A DNA stretch of 64,000 nucleotides from PR03 sp031362725 (GTDB lineage Bacteria; Myxococcota_A; UBA9160; PR03): contig JANLTC010000229.1 in the NCBI GenBank assembly GCA_031362725.1, positions 8,297-72,296 on the forward strand. Direction: 5' to 3'. Below are positions 8,252 through 16,464 of the stretch, piece by piece; the stretch's first letter is position 1, and every line of letters begins with the position of its first letter. The notes under the pieces are model-generated. The model saw only the letters and a list, made by a program, of their open reading frames with translations. It ran no database searches and was not told the DNA's origin. The translations under genes were made by a program, and so were the position numbers.

Positions 8252-8683
8252 TCAGCAGCTGCCCTTCGACTCGGGATCGGCCAGGTTCCCGCCCGCGCTC
8301 CGCCGAGCGCGCCAGCCGAGGATCAGAAACCCCGGCGGCCCGATCATCGCCGTCGGCACCGTAGACAGCAGGGGTTCGGGTGTCCCCTTCAGACTGTGCA
8401 CGAGGAACGTCAGGGTTACGGCAATGCAGCTCGACACGGCGGCAGCCAGCAGCAGCGCGACCGCCGGATTCGCCCCCCTTCGCGCCAGTCTCTCGTTGTT
8501 CTTGACGATGAAACCCGCGACGAAGAATGTGTAGGTCGCTTGCTTGAGTGCGGCAGTCGTCGCGAGAGAAACGCCGTGCGCGTAGTTGAGACGGAACACG
8601 ATCCCGCCGAGCAGCGTCGCACCCACGATCGCGCCGCGGTAGTCGATGTTGGCGTCGAGCGCCGCGCGGATGCGCTTCAGCAT
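8252..8683 (-). CDS. Small multi-pass membrane protein, unknown function
   Basis: A 143-residue protein with about four hydrophobic segments: AIVGATLLGGIVFRLNYA, TYTFFVAGFIVKN, VALLLAAAVSSCIAVTLTFL and AMIGPPGFLILGW. It sits in the inner membrane with a basic N-terminus (MLKRIRAALD). No family is recognised. The ATG at 8683 overlaps the sulfotransferase stop by 7 bases, so it is co-transcribed with that gene and the propeller-like protein upstream. The stop is followed in the same frame by the frameshifted SDR-like gene. Confidence 0.7.
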   Translation of the reverse strand: MLKRIRAALDANIDYRGAIVGATLLGGIVFRLNYAHGVSLATTAALKQATYTFFVAGFIVKNNERLARRGANPAVALLLAAAVSSCIAVTLTFLVHSLKGTPEPLLSTVPTAMIGPPGFLILGWRARRSAGGNLADPESKGSC

Positions 8684-9786
8684 GTCGCGGCTCGTGTAGA
8701 CGCCTGGTCGTAGCCGAGCGCGGCAAATGCGAAGCCGAGCTGCGCGTCGATCTGCGCCTTCAGCGCCGGGTCTTCCGTGAATCGGTGGGGCGCATAGTCC
8801 GCAATGGTGCGGATGTATTCCTGCAACGGGCCCGCCCGTGCAGCGAAGTCGCCGAGCCCGAGCGTCTCATAGATGTCGTGCAGCCAACGCATCCGGTCGG
8901 CGACGAAGTCCTCGTAGCGGATCTCGATGAGGTTTTCCGACTGGATTCGGTGTCGGTCCTTCAGGAATCCCTCCATGTACCCCTTGTACTGGTACAGCGC
9001 GAACTCGGTGATCTCCTGGTCTGAAACCGCTTGAAGGCCGTACTTTCGGACCATCGTCGCGTGTAGGTTGATCTGCGACGGGATGACTTTGTAGGGGTTG
9101 CGCTTGATGTGGATGAACTTGGCGTTCGGAAACAGTTCGAGCACGACCGCGAGATTGGCCATCGTCGCGGGACTCTTCAGCAGCGAGCGCGAGCGTCGCA
9201 TCAGCGCGGCGGCTTTGCGCAGCGTGCCCAGATACACCTGCTTCCACTCCGGATACGCCGGCGAATCGACGGAAAAGTCGAACACGTAGGTGTCGAGCCA
9301 GTGTCGATGGTTCCGCGGGAAGCTGTACTTGTGGTACTCGCAGTGCGGCGTGAGTTTCACCAGCGGCACCTCGTCGTCCTGCGGGCTGCCGGGGCCGACT
9401 TCCATGTCGTCGAACGGGCGCCGGAAATCGATCCAGCCGAGGAACCGGTCGATCGCCTTGTCGAAGAGCATGCAGCAACCCGGCAGCACCATTTGCGAAG
9501 GACGCGTATAGGCGAATTGCGGATCGAGGCTCATCAGGTTGAGCAGGTGCGTGGTGCCGCTGCGGTCGTGACCGAGAATGACGAGCGGGCTGTCGCTGAT
9601 CTGTGTGTCGTCGATCTGCCTGCCATACAGCAGTCGCTCCAGGCAATTGAACGGCAGCAGCGTCAGCGACACCAGGAACAGCACGAGGACGCGCGGAGTA
9701 TGGCGCGCATCGAAGCCGCCGTTGGCTCTGAGGATCCTGAACAACGTGACCGGGTCGGTGAACGCGAGATAGGCGGGAAACTGCAA
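8677..9786 (-). CDS. Sulfotransferase family protein
   Basis: The 369 residues match PAPS-dependent sulfotransferases. The 5'-phosphosulfate loop is VILGHDRSGTTHLLNL (about 69-84). The 3'-phosphate motif lies in FIHIKRNPYKVIPSQ, preceded by LLKSPATMANL. The N-terminal hydrophobic run VLVLFLVSLTLLPF suggests a membrane association. It would transfer sulfuryl groups to a hydroxyl on a lipid, glycan or small molecule; the acceptor cannot be read from sequence. It lies 4 bases after the secreted propeller-like gene and overlaps the membrane protein gene, forming a three-gene operon. A sulfated envelope product is a reasonable inference. Confidence 0.87.
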   Translation of the reverse strand: MQFPAYLAFTDPVTLFRILRANGGFDARHTPRVLVLFLVSLTLLPFNCLERLLYGRQIDDTQISDSPLVILGHDRSGTTHLLNLMSLDPQFAYTRPSQMVLPGCCMLFDKAIDRFLGWIDFRRPFDDMEVGPGSPQDDEVPLVKLTPHCEYHKYSFPRNHRHWLDTYVFDFSVDSPAYPEWKQVYLGTLRKAAALMRRSRSLLKSPATMANLAVVLELFPNAKFIHIKRNPYKVIPSQINLHATMVRKYGLQAVSDQEITEFALYQYKGYMEGFLKDRHRIQSENLIEIRYEDFVADRMRWLHDIYETLGLGDFAARAGPLQEYIRTIADYAPHRFTEDPALKAQIDAQLGFAFAALGYDQASTRAATC

Positions 9787-9790
9787 GGCG

Positions 9791-11401
9791 TCACTCTCCG
9801 CCGGGATCGGGCCGCCCGTCGGCGATCATCAGGATGCCCTCGACTACGCCGAGATACACCGCGCCGTCCCTCGCAATCGCCGGCGAGCCCCAGTTGATGT
9901 CGAAGTGCTGGCCGGCGCCGATGAAACGCTCGTAGACTGGTTTGCCGGTGACGAAGTCGAGAGCGATGAAGTACCAGGCGTTCTCGCCATCCGGCTGCTG
10001 CTCGAAGGTGTAGAAGTAGAGCAGACCGTTGGTCGACAGCTTCCCGACGACCGCCGGCACACGCTCGGGCGCCGTCCACACCACGTCGCAGCCGCTGTCA
10101 TCCTCGCGGATGTCGATCCGCGTGATGCCGCCGGCGATCTTCGCCTCCGATGTGCCGTGAAACGCGCTGCGATAGCCGGAGTCGTTCTTCACGACGAGCG
10201 AACGCCCCCAGCCGATCGGCGAGATCTCCACCGCGGAGGCGTCCTTGCCGAACAGCGGCACCCGGCAGATCTGGCGTGGGCCGCTGACCTCGGCTTCGCG
10301 CCGGTAGACGACGAGCCCGGTGTGATCGTCGCCGGCATCGGTGATCGCGACATACTTCCTGCCGCGTTCGTCATCCATCAGTGTCGGTGTCGATCCGGAG
10401 CCGTTGTTGATGTTGCCGTAACGGTACCGGTCACTGCGCAGGTAGGTTTCCTTCCATACCGTGCGCGGCTTGCCGTCAGCGTCGGCCACCATGTGATAGA
10501 GCGCGTAGTCGGTGATCACGTACATGCCGTCGCGATCCGCCGACAGGCTGTTCTGGATTTCTTCCCCGTCGAAACGATGTACGGCAATCTTGCCCGTGGC
10601 AGGATCGAGGGTTCCGACCCGACCGAAGCGCGTCACCCACCAGATGCGACCGGCGTAGTCCGGCATCACGGAAGTGATCGGGTCGCAGTCGCCTTTTGGA
10701 AACCAGTTGTCGATGTCGAGGCAATCGTGGGGTGCGTAGGGCTCGAGGTCCCACGAGTCCGCGACATGGAATTCCCACTCGCCGTTGGCCTTCTGGCGAT
10801 GGGCGATGCGCTGGATGCGCTGGTCGGCATCGGCGAGCACGGCGCGATCTTCGTTGTCGAGATAGAAGTAACTGCCGCCGCTGGTGTCGAGGAAGATGAT
10901 GTCGAGGTTCCACTTGACGAGCGCCTCGAAGCTCGACGGGCGCGTCACCAGTTTGTGGGTCGCGAGCAGGTTGAGGGTGTGGGGTTCGAAGAGGTTCAGT
11001 TCGAAGCCGAGAAACGATGCGCACATCGCGACGATCAACCCGTTCTTGTCGAACGTGATCGTCGGGCAGACGCCGCCGGGAAAGGGCGAGACGCTGCGAC
11101 TCTTCACCTGCAGGTCGTTGCCGAGCGGGCCCCCGGTGACGTGGACATCCGAGTTGTAGGCGTTGCCGTGCAGGCCGCCGCCTTCGAAGGCCATGAACGG
11201 GTGCAGGATCTGGTGTGTCGCGAAACCAGTGAGCGGCACGGGAGTGACCGGGTAGCTACGAAGTGGCGCCCCGGCGAACGGCTTGCCAATGATCGGTTCG
11301 GGCTCCTTGCCCGCTGCCAGCATCCCCGACTGGAAGACGACGGCCACTACGACCAACAGCGCCATGATGAGACCGACACCGAGCTTCAGCAGGCGAGCCA
11401 T
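9791..11401 (-). CDS. Membrane-anchored or secreted beta-propeller-like protein
   Basis: The 536-residue product begins with a signal anchor (KLGVGLIMALLVVVAVVFQ, residues 6-24). The exported part shows blade-like repeats: GGPLGNDLQVKSRSVSPFPG, AGRIWWVTRFGRVGTLDPATG, DGMYVITDYALYHMVADADG, GRKYVAITDAGDDHTG and NGLLYFYTFEQQPDG. These resemble PQQ-like or strictosidine-synthase-like propellers, but no catalytic signature is seen. It is the first gene of the operon with the sulfotransferase. Located in the periplasm or outer leaflet; could be a binding protein or hydrolase. Function unknown. Confidence 0.72.
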   Translation of the reverse strand: MARLLKLGVGLIMALLVVVAVVFQSGMLAAGKEPEPIIGKPFAGAPLRSYPVTPVPLTGFATHQILHPFMAFEGGGLHGNAYNSDVHVTGGPLGNDLQVKSRSVSPFPGGVCPTITFDKNGLIVAMCASFLGFELNLFEPHTLNLLATHKLVTRPSSFEALVKWNLDIIFLDTSGGSYFYLDNEDRAVLADADQRIQRIAHRQKANGEWEFHVADSWDLEPYAPHDCLDIDNWFPKGDCDPITSVMPDYAGRIWWVTRFGRVGTLDPATGKIAVHRFDGEEIQNSLSADRDGMYVITDYALYHMVADADGKPRTVWKETYLRSDRYRYGNINNGSGSTPTLMDDERGRKYVAITDAGDDHTGLVVYRREAEVSGPRQICRVPLFGKDASAVEISPIGWGRSLVVKNDSGYRSAFHGTSEAKIAGGITRIDIREDDSGCDVVWTAPERVPAVVGKLSTNGLLYFYTFEQQPDGENAWYFIALDFVTGKPVYERFIGAGQHFDINWGSPAIARDGAVYLGVVEGILMIADGRPDPGGE

Positions 11402-11431
11402 GCTGGCTTTCCTTCCGTTCCAGGAATGCGT

Positions 11432-11869
11432 TCAGTGCCGGGTCAGCGAAACGCCCAACGCAACGAGAGCGAGGCCCGCTGCACGCGAGATCGTGATCGG
11501 ATCATTCGGCATCCCGAGCAAGCCGTAGTGATCGATGACGAGCGCGGCGATGCTCTGGCCGAAGACGAGGAGGGCGATCGCAGAGGCCGCGCCGATCTTT
11601 GGGAAGACGAACGCCATGCAGAGGATCATGACGAAGCCGCATGCACCGCCGATGTAGAGGGTCCACGGCGTGCCGGCGGGAAAGAAATTCGCGTGGGGGC
11701 CGCGCGCGACGAAGAAGACGAGGGCGCCGGCGAGGACGATCGCCGTGTTCACGACGAGCGCGGCGCCAAGGCCGACCTTCTGCGACAGCCCGGCGTTCGC
11801 AGAGGCCTGGAACGCAACCGCGATCCCGGCAAGGACGGCGAGCATGGCGAACAGGACCTTCATCGTCAT
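11432..11869 (-). CDS. DMT-superfamily transporter, DUF606/YdcZ type
   Basis: A 145-residue inner-membrane protein with four to five helices: VLFAMLAVLAGIAVAFQASA, GAALVVNTAIVLAGALVFFV, LYIGGACGFVMILCMAFVF, AIALLVFGQSIAALVID and AAGLALVALGVSL. The N-terminal pattern with QASANAGLSQKVG and the length fit the single-repeat (half-size) DUF606 branch of the drug/metabolite transporter superfamily, which works as a dimer. Substrate unknown. Same strand as the propeller gene 30 bases downstream, so co-transcription is possible. Confidence 0.82.
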   Translation of the reverse strand: MTMKVLFAMLAVLAGIAVAFQASANAGLSQKVGLGAALVVNTAIVLAGALVFFVARGPHANFFPAGTPWTLYIGGACGFVMILCMAFVFPKIGAASAIALLVFGQSIAALVIDHYGLLGMPNDPITISRAAGLALVALGVSLTRH

Positions 11870-11974
11870 GACGTCTCCCTCCAGAAGAGCGCGGCAGATC
11901 GTCAGGCGGCCGGAGTCTCCGCTCTGCCCGCGGCGACTCGTGCCGCACGCTTCGGCCAGCCAATGTAGGCCGCG

Positions 11975-13108
11975 CTACTCGCCCGCCGCCTCGCGCCCGT
12001 ACTCGGCGAGGAACTCGCGGCGCCAATCTTCGAAGCGCCCGGCGAGGATCGCGACGCGCGCGTTCTGCACCAGTCGCTCGTAGAAGCGCACGTTGTGGAT
12101 CGAGACGAGGATCGCCGAGAGAATTTCGTTCGCAGCGAAGAGATGATGCAGGTAGGCGCGCGCGAAGCCGCCGGCGCAGGCGGTGCAATCGCACGAGACG
12201 TCGATCGGGTAGCCGTCGCGGCGGTAGCGGCGATTCGTCAGCCGGATCTTGCCGCGCACGGTGAACGCGACACCGGAGCGTGCGAAGCGCGTCGGGATCA
12301 CGCAGTCGAACATGTCCATGCCGTAGCCGATCGCGGCGACGAGGTCTTCCGGCAGACCGACGCCCATCAGGTAACGCGGCTTGTCTTCGGGAAGCATCGG
12401 CGCGCTGAACTCCGTGATCTTGCAGAGCAGCTCGTGGCCCTCGCCGACCGAAACACCGCCGATCGCGTAGCCGGGGAGGTCCATCGCGACGAGCTCGTCG
12501 GCGCACTTTCGGCGCAGCTTCTCGTAGATGCTGCCTTGCATGATGCCGAACAGGGCTTGATCGTCGCGTTTGTGCGCGCGCAGGCAGCGCTCCATCCACG
12601 CGAGTGTGCGACGCACGCCGGTGGCGGCGAGTTTCTCGTCGGCGGGATGCGGCGTGCACTCGTCGAAAGCCATGATCACGTCGGCGCCGAGCAGGTTCTG
12701 GATCTGGATCGAGCGCTCGGGCGTCAGCTCCATCGCGTCGCCGGTGACTTCGTTCTTGAAGCGCACGCCGTTGTCGCTGATTTCTTTATTGGGGAGCGAG
12801 AAGACCTGGAAGCCTCCGCTGTCGGTGAGGATCGGTCCCTGCCAGCGCATGAAGCCGTGCAGGCCACCGAGCTTCGCGACGAGCCCCTCACCGGGCCGCA
12901 GCGCCAAGTGATAGGTATTGCCGAGCACGATCTCGGCGCCGGTCGCGGCGACCTGGTCGGGCGTCATCGCCTTCACCGCGCCGTGCGTGCCGACGGGCAT
13001 GAAGGCAGGCGTGTGCACGTCGCCGTGCGGCGTCGAGAAGACGGCCGCACGCGCGGCGCCCGAGCGGGCGTCGAGACGGAACGAGAACGGGGGATGGGGC
13101 TCGGTCAC
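11975..13108 (-). CDS. tgt: tRNA-guanine transglycosylase (queuine tRNA-ribosyltransferase)
   Basis: Exchanges guanine-34 in GUN anticodons for the queuosine precursor preQ1. The 377 residues are full length. Motifs are TPAFMPVGTHGAVKAMTPDQ, ILTDSGGFQVFSL (acid/base Asp), IMAFDECTPHP, ALFGIMQGSIYEKLR, the nucleophile region GMDMFDCVIPTR, and the zinc site CDCTACAGGFARAYLHHLF. The ATG at 13108 gives the standard N-terminus. A 42-codon basic ORF ends 11 bases upstream on the same strand and probably shares its transcript. Very secure. Confidence 0.97.
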   Translation of the reverse strand: MTEPHPPFSFRLDARSGAARAAVFSTPHGDVHTPAFMPVGTHGAVKAMTPDQVAATGAEIVLGNTYHLALRPGEGLVAKLGGLHGFMRWQGPILTDSGGFQVFSLPNKEISDNGVRFKNEVTGDAMELTPERSIQIQNLLGADVIMAFDECTPHPADEKLAATGVRRTLAWMERCLRAHKRDDQALFGIMQGSIYEKLRRKCADELVAMDLPGYAIGGVSVGEGHELLCKITEFSAPMLPEDKPRYLMGVGLPEDLVAAIGYGMDMFDCVIPTRFARSGVAFTVRGKIRLTNRRYRRDGYPIDVSCDCTACAGGFARAYLHHLFAANEILSAILVSIHNVRFYERLVQNARVAILAGRFEDWRREFLAEYGREAAGE

Positions 13109-13119
13109 GAGCCCGCAGT

Positions 13120-13248
13120 CTACCGGTATGTGCTGCGGTGGCCGGAGCTCTTGCGGCGGCGGACGCGCTGGTGCTTGGCCTTCAGCTTGGCCCGATGGCG
13201 CGCCGTCTTGCCGCGCTTGCGATGCGTGAGGTCAGCATTCTTCTTCAC
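13120..13248 (-). CDS. Tiny basic protein (42 aa) just upstream of tgt
   Basis: GTG at 13248 to TAG at 13120 encodes a 42-residue peptide beginning MKKNADLTHRKRGKTARHRA and continuing with KLKAKHQRVRRRKSSGH. About half the residues are Lys, Arg or His with almost no hydrophobics, so it is likely disordered and nucleic-acid or ribosome binding. It is too short for ordinary gene calling. It lies 11 bases before tgt on the same strand. The regular KRGKTARHRAKLKAKHQR pattern looks constrained rather than random, and I have the impression similar peptides occur in related bacteria, which needs a search. Confidence 0.55.
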   Translation of the reverse strand: MKKNADLTHRKRGKTARHRAKLKAKHQRVRRRKSSGHRSTYR

Positions 13249-13369
13249 GGCGATGGTCTCCGGCCTGGCTTCGGGAGGCGCAACCTAGGGGAGTCGGTCC
13301 GCGGCGTCCAGGCTAGATTCAGCCCACCCCTCTACCCCGGAGCGCCCCTTGACCTCCCCCCTCGACCGG

Positions 13370-14527
13370 ATGATGGACTTCGACTTGACGGAGGATCAAC
13401 GGCTGGTCCGGCGCTCGGTACGGGAATTCGCCGAGAAGGAGATCCTGCCGTACGTCGAGGAGCACGAGCGCGCCGAGCGCTACCCGACCGAACTGATCCA
13501 GAAGCTCGTCCCGCTCGGCTACTTCGCGCCGCTCGTTCCCGAAGCGTACGGCGGCTCGTTCATCGACGTGATGACTTACGGCGTGCTGATCGAGGAGCTG
13601 GCGCGGGTCGATTGGGTCGTCGCGTCGGTGGTGTCGGTCAACAACTCGCTGGTGGCGAGCAGCATTCTCCAGCACGGGACGGCCGCCCAGAAGGATCGCT
13701 GGCTCACTGCGATCGCGCGGGGCGAGGTGCTCTCGTCGGCGTGTCTCACCGAGCCGGGCGGCGGCACCGACCTCGGCAACATGGCGACCACCGCAAAGCG
13801 CGTCCCCGGCGGCTATCGCCTGACGGGCTCGAAGGTCTTCATTTCGCATGCCGCGCACGCAGGCTTGTTCTTCGTGGTGGCGTCGATCGATCGCGCGCAG
13901 AAGCACAAGGGCGTGACGGCCTTCCTGGTCGATCCGAAGGCGACGGACGGCATCACGATCGGGGCATTCCCGATGCGCACGCTGAAGCGCGACAACCTCG
14001 CCGAGGTGCACTTCGAAGACGCCTTCGTGCCGGACGATGCCATCCTGGGTAGTCCCGGCCAGGGTTTCCCGATCCTCGGCTCGGCGCTCGACCTCGGACG
14101 CTATTCGGTGGCGGCGCGCTGCGTCGGCCAGGCGCAGCGCTGCCTCGATCTGGCGATCCCGTATGCACTCGAGCGCACCGCGTTCGGCCAGAAGATCGGC
14201 GAGTTCCAGCTGATCCAGCAGAAGATCACGCAGATGGCGTGCCGCACGCAGCAGGCGCGACACCTCGTCTACCAGCTCGGCCGCATGAAGGACGCGGGCG
14301 CCGTGCGCTGCTCGATGGAGGCCTCGATGGCGAAGCTCGTCGCATCGCAGGCCGCGGTACAAAACGCGCTCGACGGCATGCAGATCTTCGGCGGCTACGG
14401 CGTCTCCGCCGAATACGAGATCGGACGCCTCTTGCTCGAAGCGAAGTCGCTCGAGTACGGCGAAGGCACGAGCGAGCTGCACACCAAGCTGATCGCGGAG
14501 TTCGCGCTGGGGATTCGAAAACAATGA
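13370..14527 (+). CDS. Acyl-CoA dehydrogenase
   Basis: FAD-dependent alpha,beta-dehydrogenation of an acyl-CoA in the cytoplasm, passing electrons to ETF. About 385 residues with the family order: helical N-domain (FDLTEDQRLVRRSVREFAEK), beta domain with SSACLTEPGGGTDLG and GSKVFISHAAHAG, and a C-domain with ERTAFGQKIGEFQLIQ, DGMQIFGGYGVSAEYEIGRL and the catalytic-Glu region EYGEGTSELH. The frame opens with TTG at 13349; the ATG at 13370 gives the usual MMDFDLTEDQ start and is preferred. The last codon overlaps pyrE (ATGA). Chain-length specificity cannot be read. Confidence 0.93.
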   Translation: MMDFDLTEDQRLVRRSVREFAEKEILPYVEEHERAERYPTELIQKLVPLGYFAPLVPEAYGGSFIDVMTYGVLIEELARVDWVVASVVSVNNSLVASSILQHGTAAQKDRWLTAIARGEVLSSACLTEPGGGTDLGNMATTAKRVPGGYRLTGSKVFISHAAHAGLFFVVASIDRAQKHKGVTAFLVDPKATDGITIGAFPMRTLKRDNLAEVHFEDAFVPDDAILGSPGQGFPILGSALDLGRYSVAARCVGQAQRCLDLAIPYALERTAFGQKIGEFQLIQQKITQMACRTQQARHLVYQLGRMKDAGAVRCSMEASMAKLVASQAAVQNALDGMQIFGGYGVSAEYEIGRLLLEAKSLEYGEGTSELHTKLIAEFALGIRKQ

Positions 14528-15069
14528 CGGAACGTGACGAGCTGCTCGAGTTGATCATTCGCCACTCGTTCGAGCGCCGAAAGGTGACGCTCTCGAGTGG
14601 CAAGGAGAGCGACTTCTATCTCGACCTGCGCACGACCATGATGCGACCGCGCGGGATCGAGCTCGGCGGCAAGCTGCTCTTCGAGCGACTCCAGGCGGGC
14701 GCGCGCGTCGACGCGGTAGGCGGCATGGTCGTCGCAGCCGTGCCAGTGGTGTCGGCTGTGCTGCTCGCCGCTGCGCGCGGCGGCGACACCGATCTACTGG
14801 GCTTTTTCGTGCGCAAGGAGGCCAAGAAGCACGGCCTCGGCAAGCGCATCGAAGGCGCCTTCGCAGCCGGCCAGATCGTGGCGCTGGTCGAGGACACGAT
14901 GACCACGGGCGGCTCGACCCTCGAAGCGCTCGATGCGGTACTCGCTGCCGGGGCGAAGGTCGCTCGCGTCCTCTGCATCGTCGATCGCGGCGAGGGTGCC
15001 GCGGACGCGTTCCGGGCGCGCGGCCTCGAACTCGAATCGCTCTTCTCGCGGCGCGACCTCCCGGTCTGA
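14524..15069 (+). CDS. pyrE: Orotate phosphoribosyltransferase
   Basis: Makes orotidine 5'-monophosphate from orotate and PRPP in pyrimidine synthesis. The 181 residues include the N-terminal orotate-binding SGKESDFYLDLR, the mobile catalytic loop VRKEAKKHGLGKRIEG, and the PRPP-binding motif ALVEDTMTTGGSTLEAL. The ATG at 14524 overlaps the acyl-CoA dehydrogenase stop in an ATGA, so translation is coupled. No other pyr genes are nearby. Confidence 0.95.
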   Translation: MTERDELLELIIRHSFERRKVTLSSGKESDFYLDLRTTMMRPRGIELGGKLLFERLQAGARVDAVGGMVVAAVPVVSAVLLAAARGGDTDLLGFFVRKEAKKHGLGKRIEGAFAAGQIVALVEDTMTTGGSTLEALDAVLAAGAKVARVLCIVDRGEGAADAFRARGLELESLFSRRDLPV

Positions 15070-15156
15070 GGTCGGCCGCTCGTTCGCCGGCAACTTTACC
15101 CTCACCTGCGCATCCGGTCTTGCCGATTTGAACCTTGGTACAGCCAGGGGAACCCG

Positions 15157-16404
15157 ATGCGAGCGTACCCGCCGAACACCGCCGCCGCGTGCTGGATCGC
15201 TGCCGCCCTCGCGGCGCTGATCGTCGGTCTTGGTGATTCCGCCGCCGCCGTCGCGCTGAAGGCCATCACCGTCAGCAATTCCCTCGACAGCATCTCCGAG
15301 TTCCGGCCGCGGATCCACGGCGACGCGGTCGTGTGGCAACGCGGTTCCGGTGCGAGCGCCGATGTGATGCGTCGCGACGGTTTCTTGACCGTCAACGTGA
15401 CGCCGAACGGGGTCGCCGACGAAAATCCCGAGACCGACGGAATCCATATCGTCTGGCAGCAGGGCAACACCGGGCAGCGCAATATCGCGGTCTACGATCT
15501 GCTCACCGGAACGACCAGCATCCTGTCTTCGCCCGGTGATGAGAGGTTTCCGCTCGTCTCGGGAACGACGCTCGCCTGGATCAAGATGGTCGACACGGAC
15601 GGCGAGGTGTTCATCGATCCGGGACCCTTCGGCAATCAGATTACCGGCAACGCGCTGGTCGAGAGCGAGTTCAGCATCGACGGCGACAACGTCGTCTGGA
15701 AGGAGGGCGACGATCTCCACCAGACGCCCGGCACGGGGGACGACTCGCACAACGTGGCGGTGTGGAATGGCGAGTTCCAGGGCCTCTACATCCTCACCGG
15801 ACCCGGCACCGACGACATCCATCCAGTGGTCGCGGGCGGCGTGGTGGTCTGGCAGGCCGGACCCGACGGCAGCGGCGACATCTGGTACGGCGACACACTG
15901 GGAACCTCGAGCGTGCTCTTCGATGGCACCGACGAACGCAAGCCGCAGACCGACGGCACTCGCGTCGTCTGGGAACACTTCGACGGGCTCGACTTCGATC
16001 TCTACCTGGTCGATCTAGCGAGCCCCAACTCGGCGGTTCCCTTCACCAACGACGCCGTCGACGACAAGACGCCACAGATCCAGGGCGACAAGATCGTCTG
16101 GGTCAAGAACGTCACGCCAGGTGACTCCGAAATCTGGTACTCCTGGGAGGGTGGCCCGATCGAGCCGCTGCGCCGCACGCAGAACAACCAACGCGACGAC
16201 GTCGCGCCGCGCCTCGACGGCGACCACTTCGTCTACGAGAGCTGCGTGAATCTCGGTCAGCCGAGCGAGCTCTGCGACATCATGTGGGTGCCGGAGCCGC
16301 GCGCGACACTCGCGGTGGGCGCCGCACTCGCCACGCTCGCCTTGCTCGCATCGCGTTCGGCGCGACGCGCCGTGGTGCTGGCGCGGATGCCGCGTCGCGA
16401 CTGA
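15157..16404 (+). CDS. PEP-CTERM-sorted secreted beta-propeller protein
   Basis: A 415-residue exported protein with signal peptide (CWIAAALAALIVGLGDSAAA). About eight repeats of roughly 40-45 residues follow, each with a core like PxxxGxxVVWQ (for example RPRIHGDAVVWQRG, HPVVAGGVVVWQAG, KPQTDGTRVVWEHF), resembling TolB/WD-type propeller blades. The C-terminus is a PEP-CTERM sorting signal: VPEPRATLAVGAALATLALL then ASRSARR. Exosortase would cleave here and pass the protein to the envelope or exopolysaccharide. The exosortase must lie elsewhere in the genome. No partner genes are evident; function unknown. Confidence 0.82.
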   Translation: MRAYPPNTAAACWIAAALAALIVGLGDSAAAVALKAITVSNSLDSISEFRPRIHGDAVVWQRGSGASADVMRRDGFLTVNVTPNGVADENPETDGIHIVWQQGNTGQRNIAVYDLLTGTTSILSSPGDERFPLVSGTTLAWIKMVDTDGEVFIDPGPFGNQITGNALVESEFSIDGDNVVWKEGDDLHQTPGTGDDSHNVAVWNGEFQGLYILTGPGTDDIHPVVAGGVVVWQAGPDGSGDIWYGDTLGTSSVLFDGTDERKPQTDGTRVVWEHFDGLDFDLYLVDLASPNSAVPFTNDAVDDKTPQIQGDKIVWVKNVTPGDSEIWYSWEGGPIEPLRRTQNNQRDDVAPRLDGDHFVYESCVNLGQPSELCDIMWVPEPRATLAVGAALATLALLASRSARRAVVLARMPRRD

Positions 16405-16464
16405 GAGCGGCATCGACGCGGGGCCCATGGCACCCTAGGCGATTCCCCGGAACGGAGTCGCCCG

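Noticed and set aside
9905..11968. 687-codon plus-strand open frame
   Set aside because: Antisense to the exported propeller-like gene, Arg/Asp/Val-rich, no signal peptide or motif.
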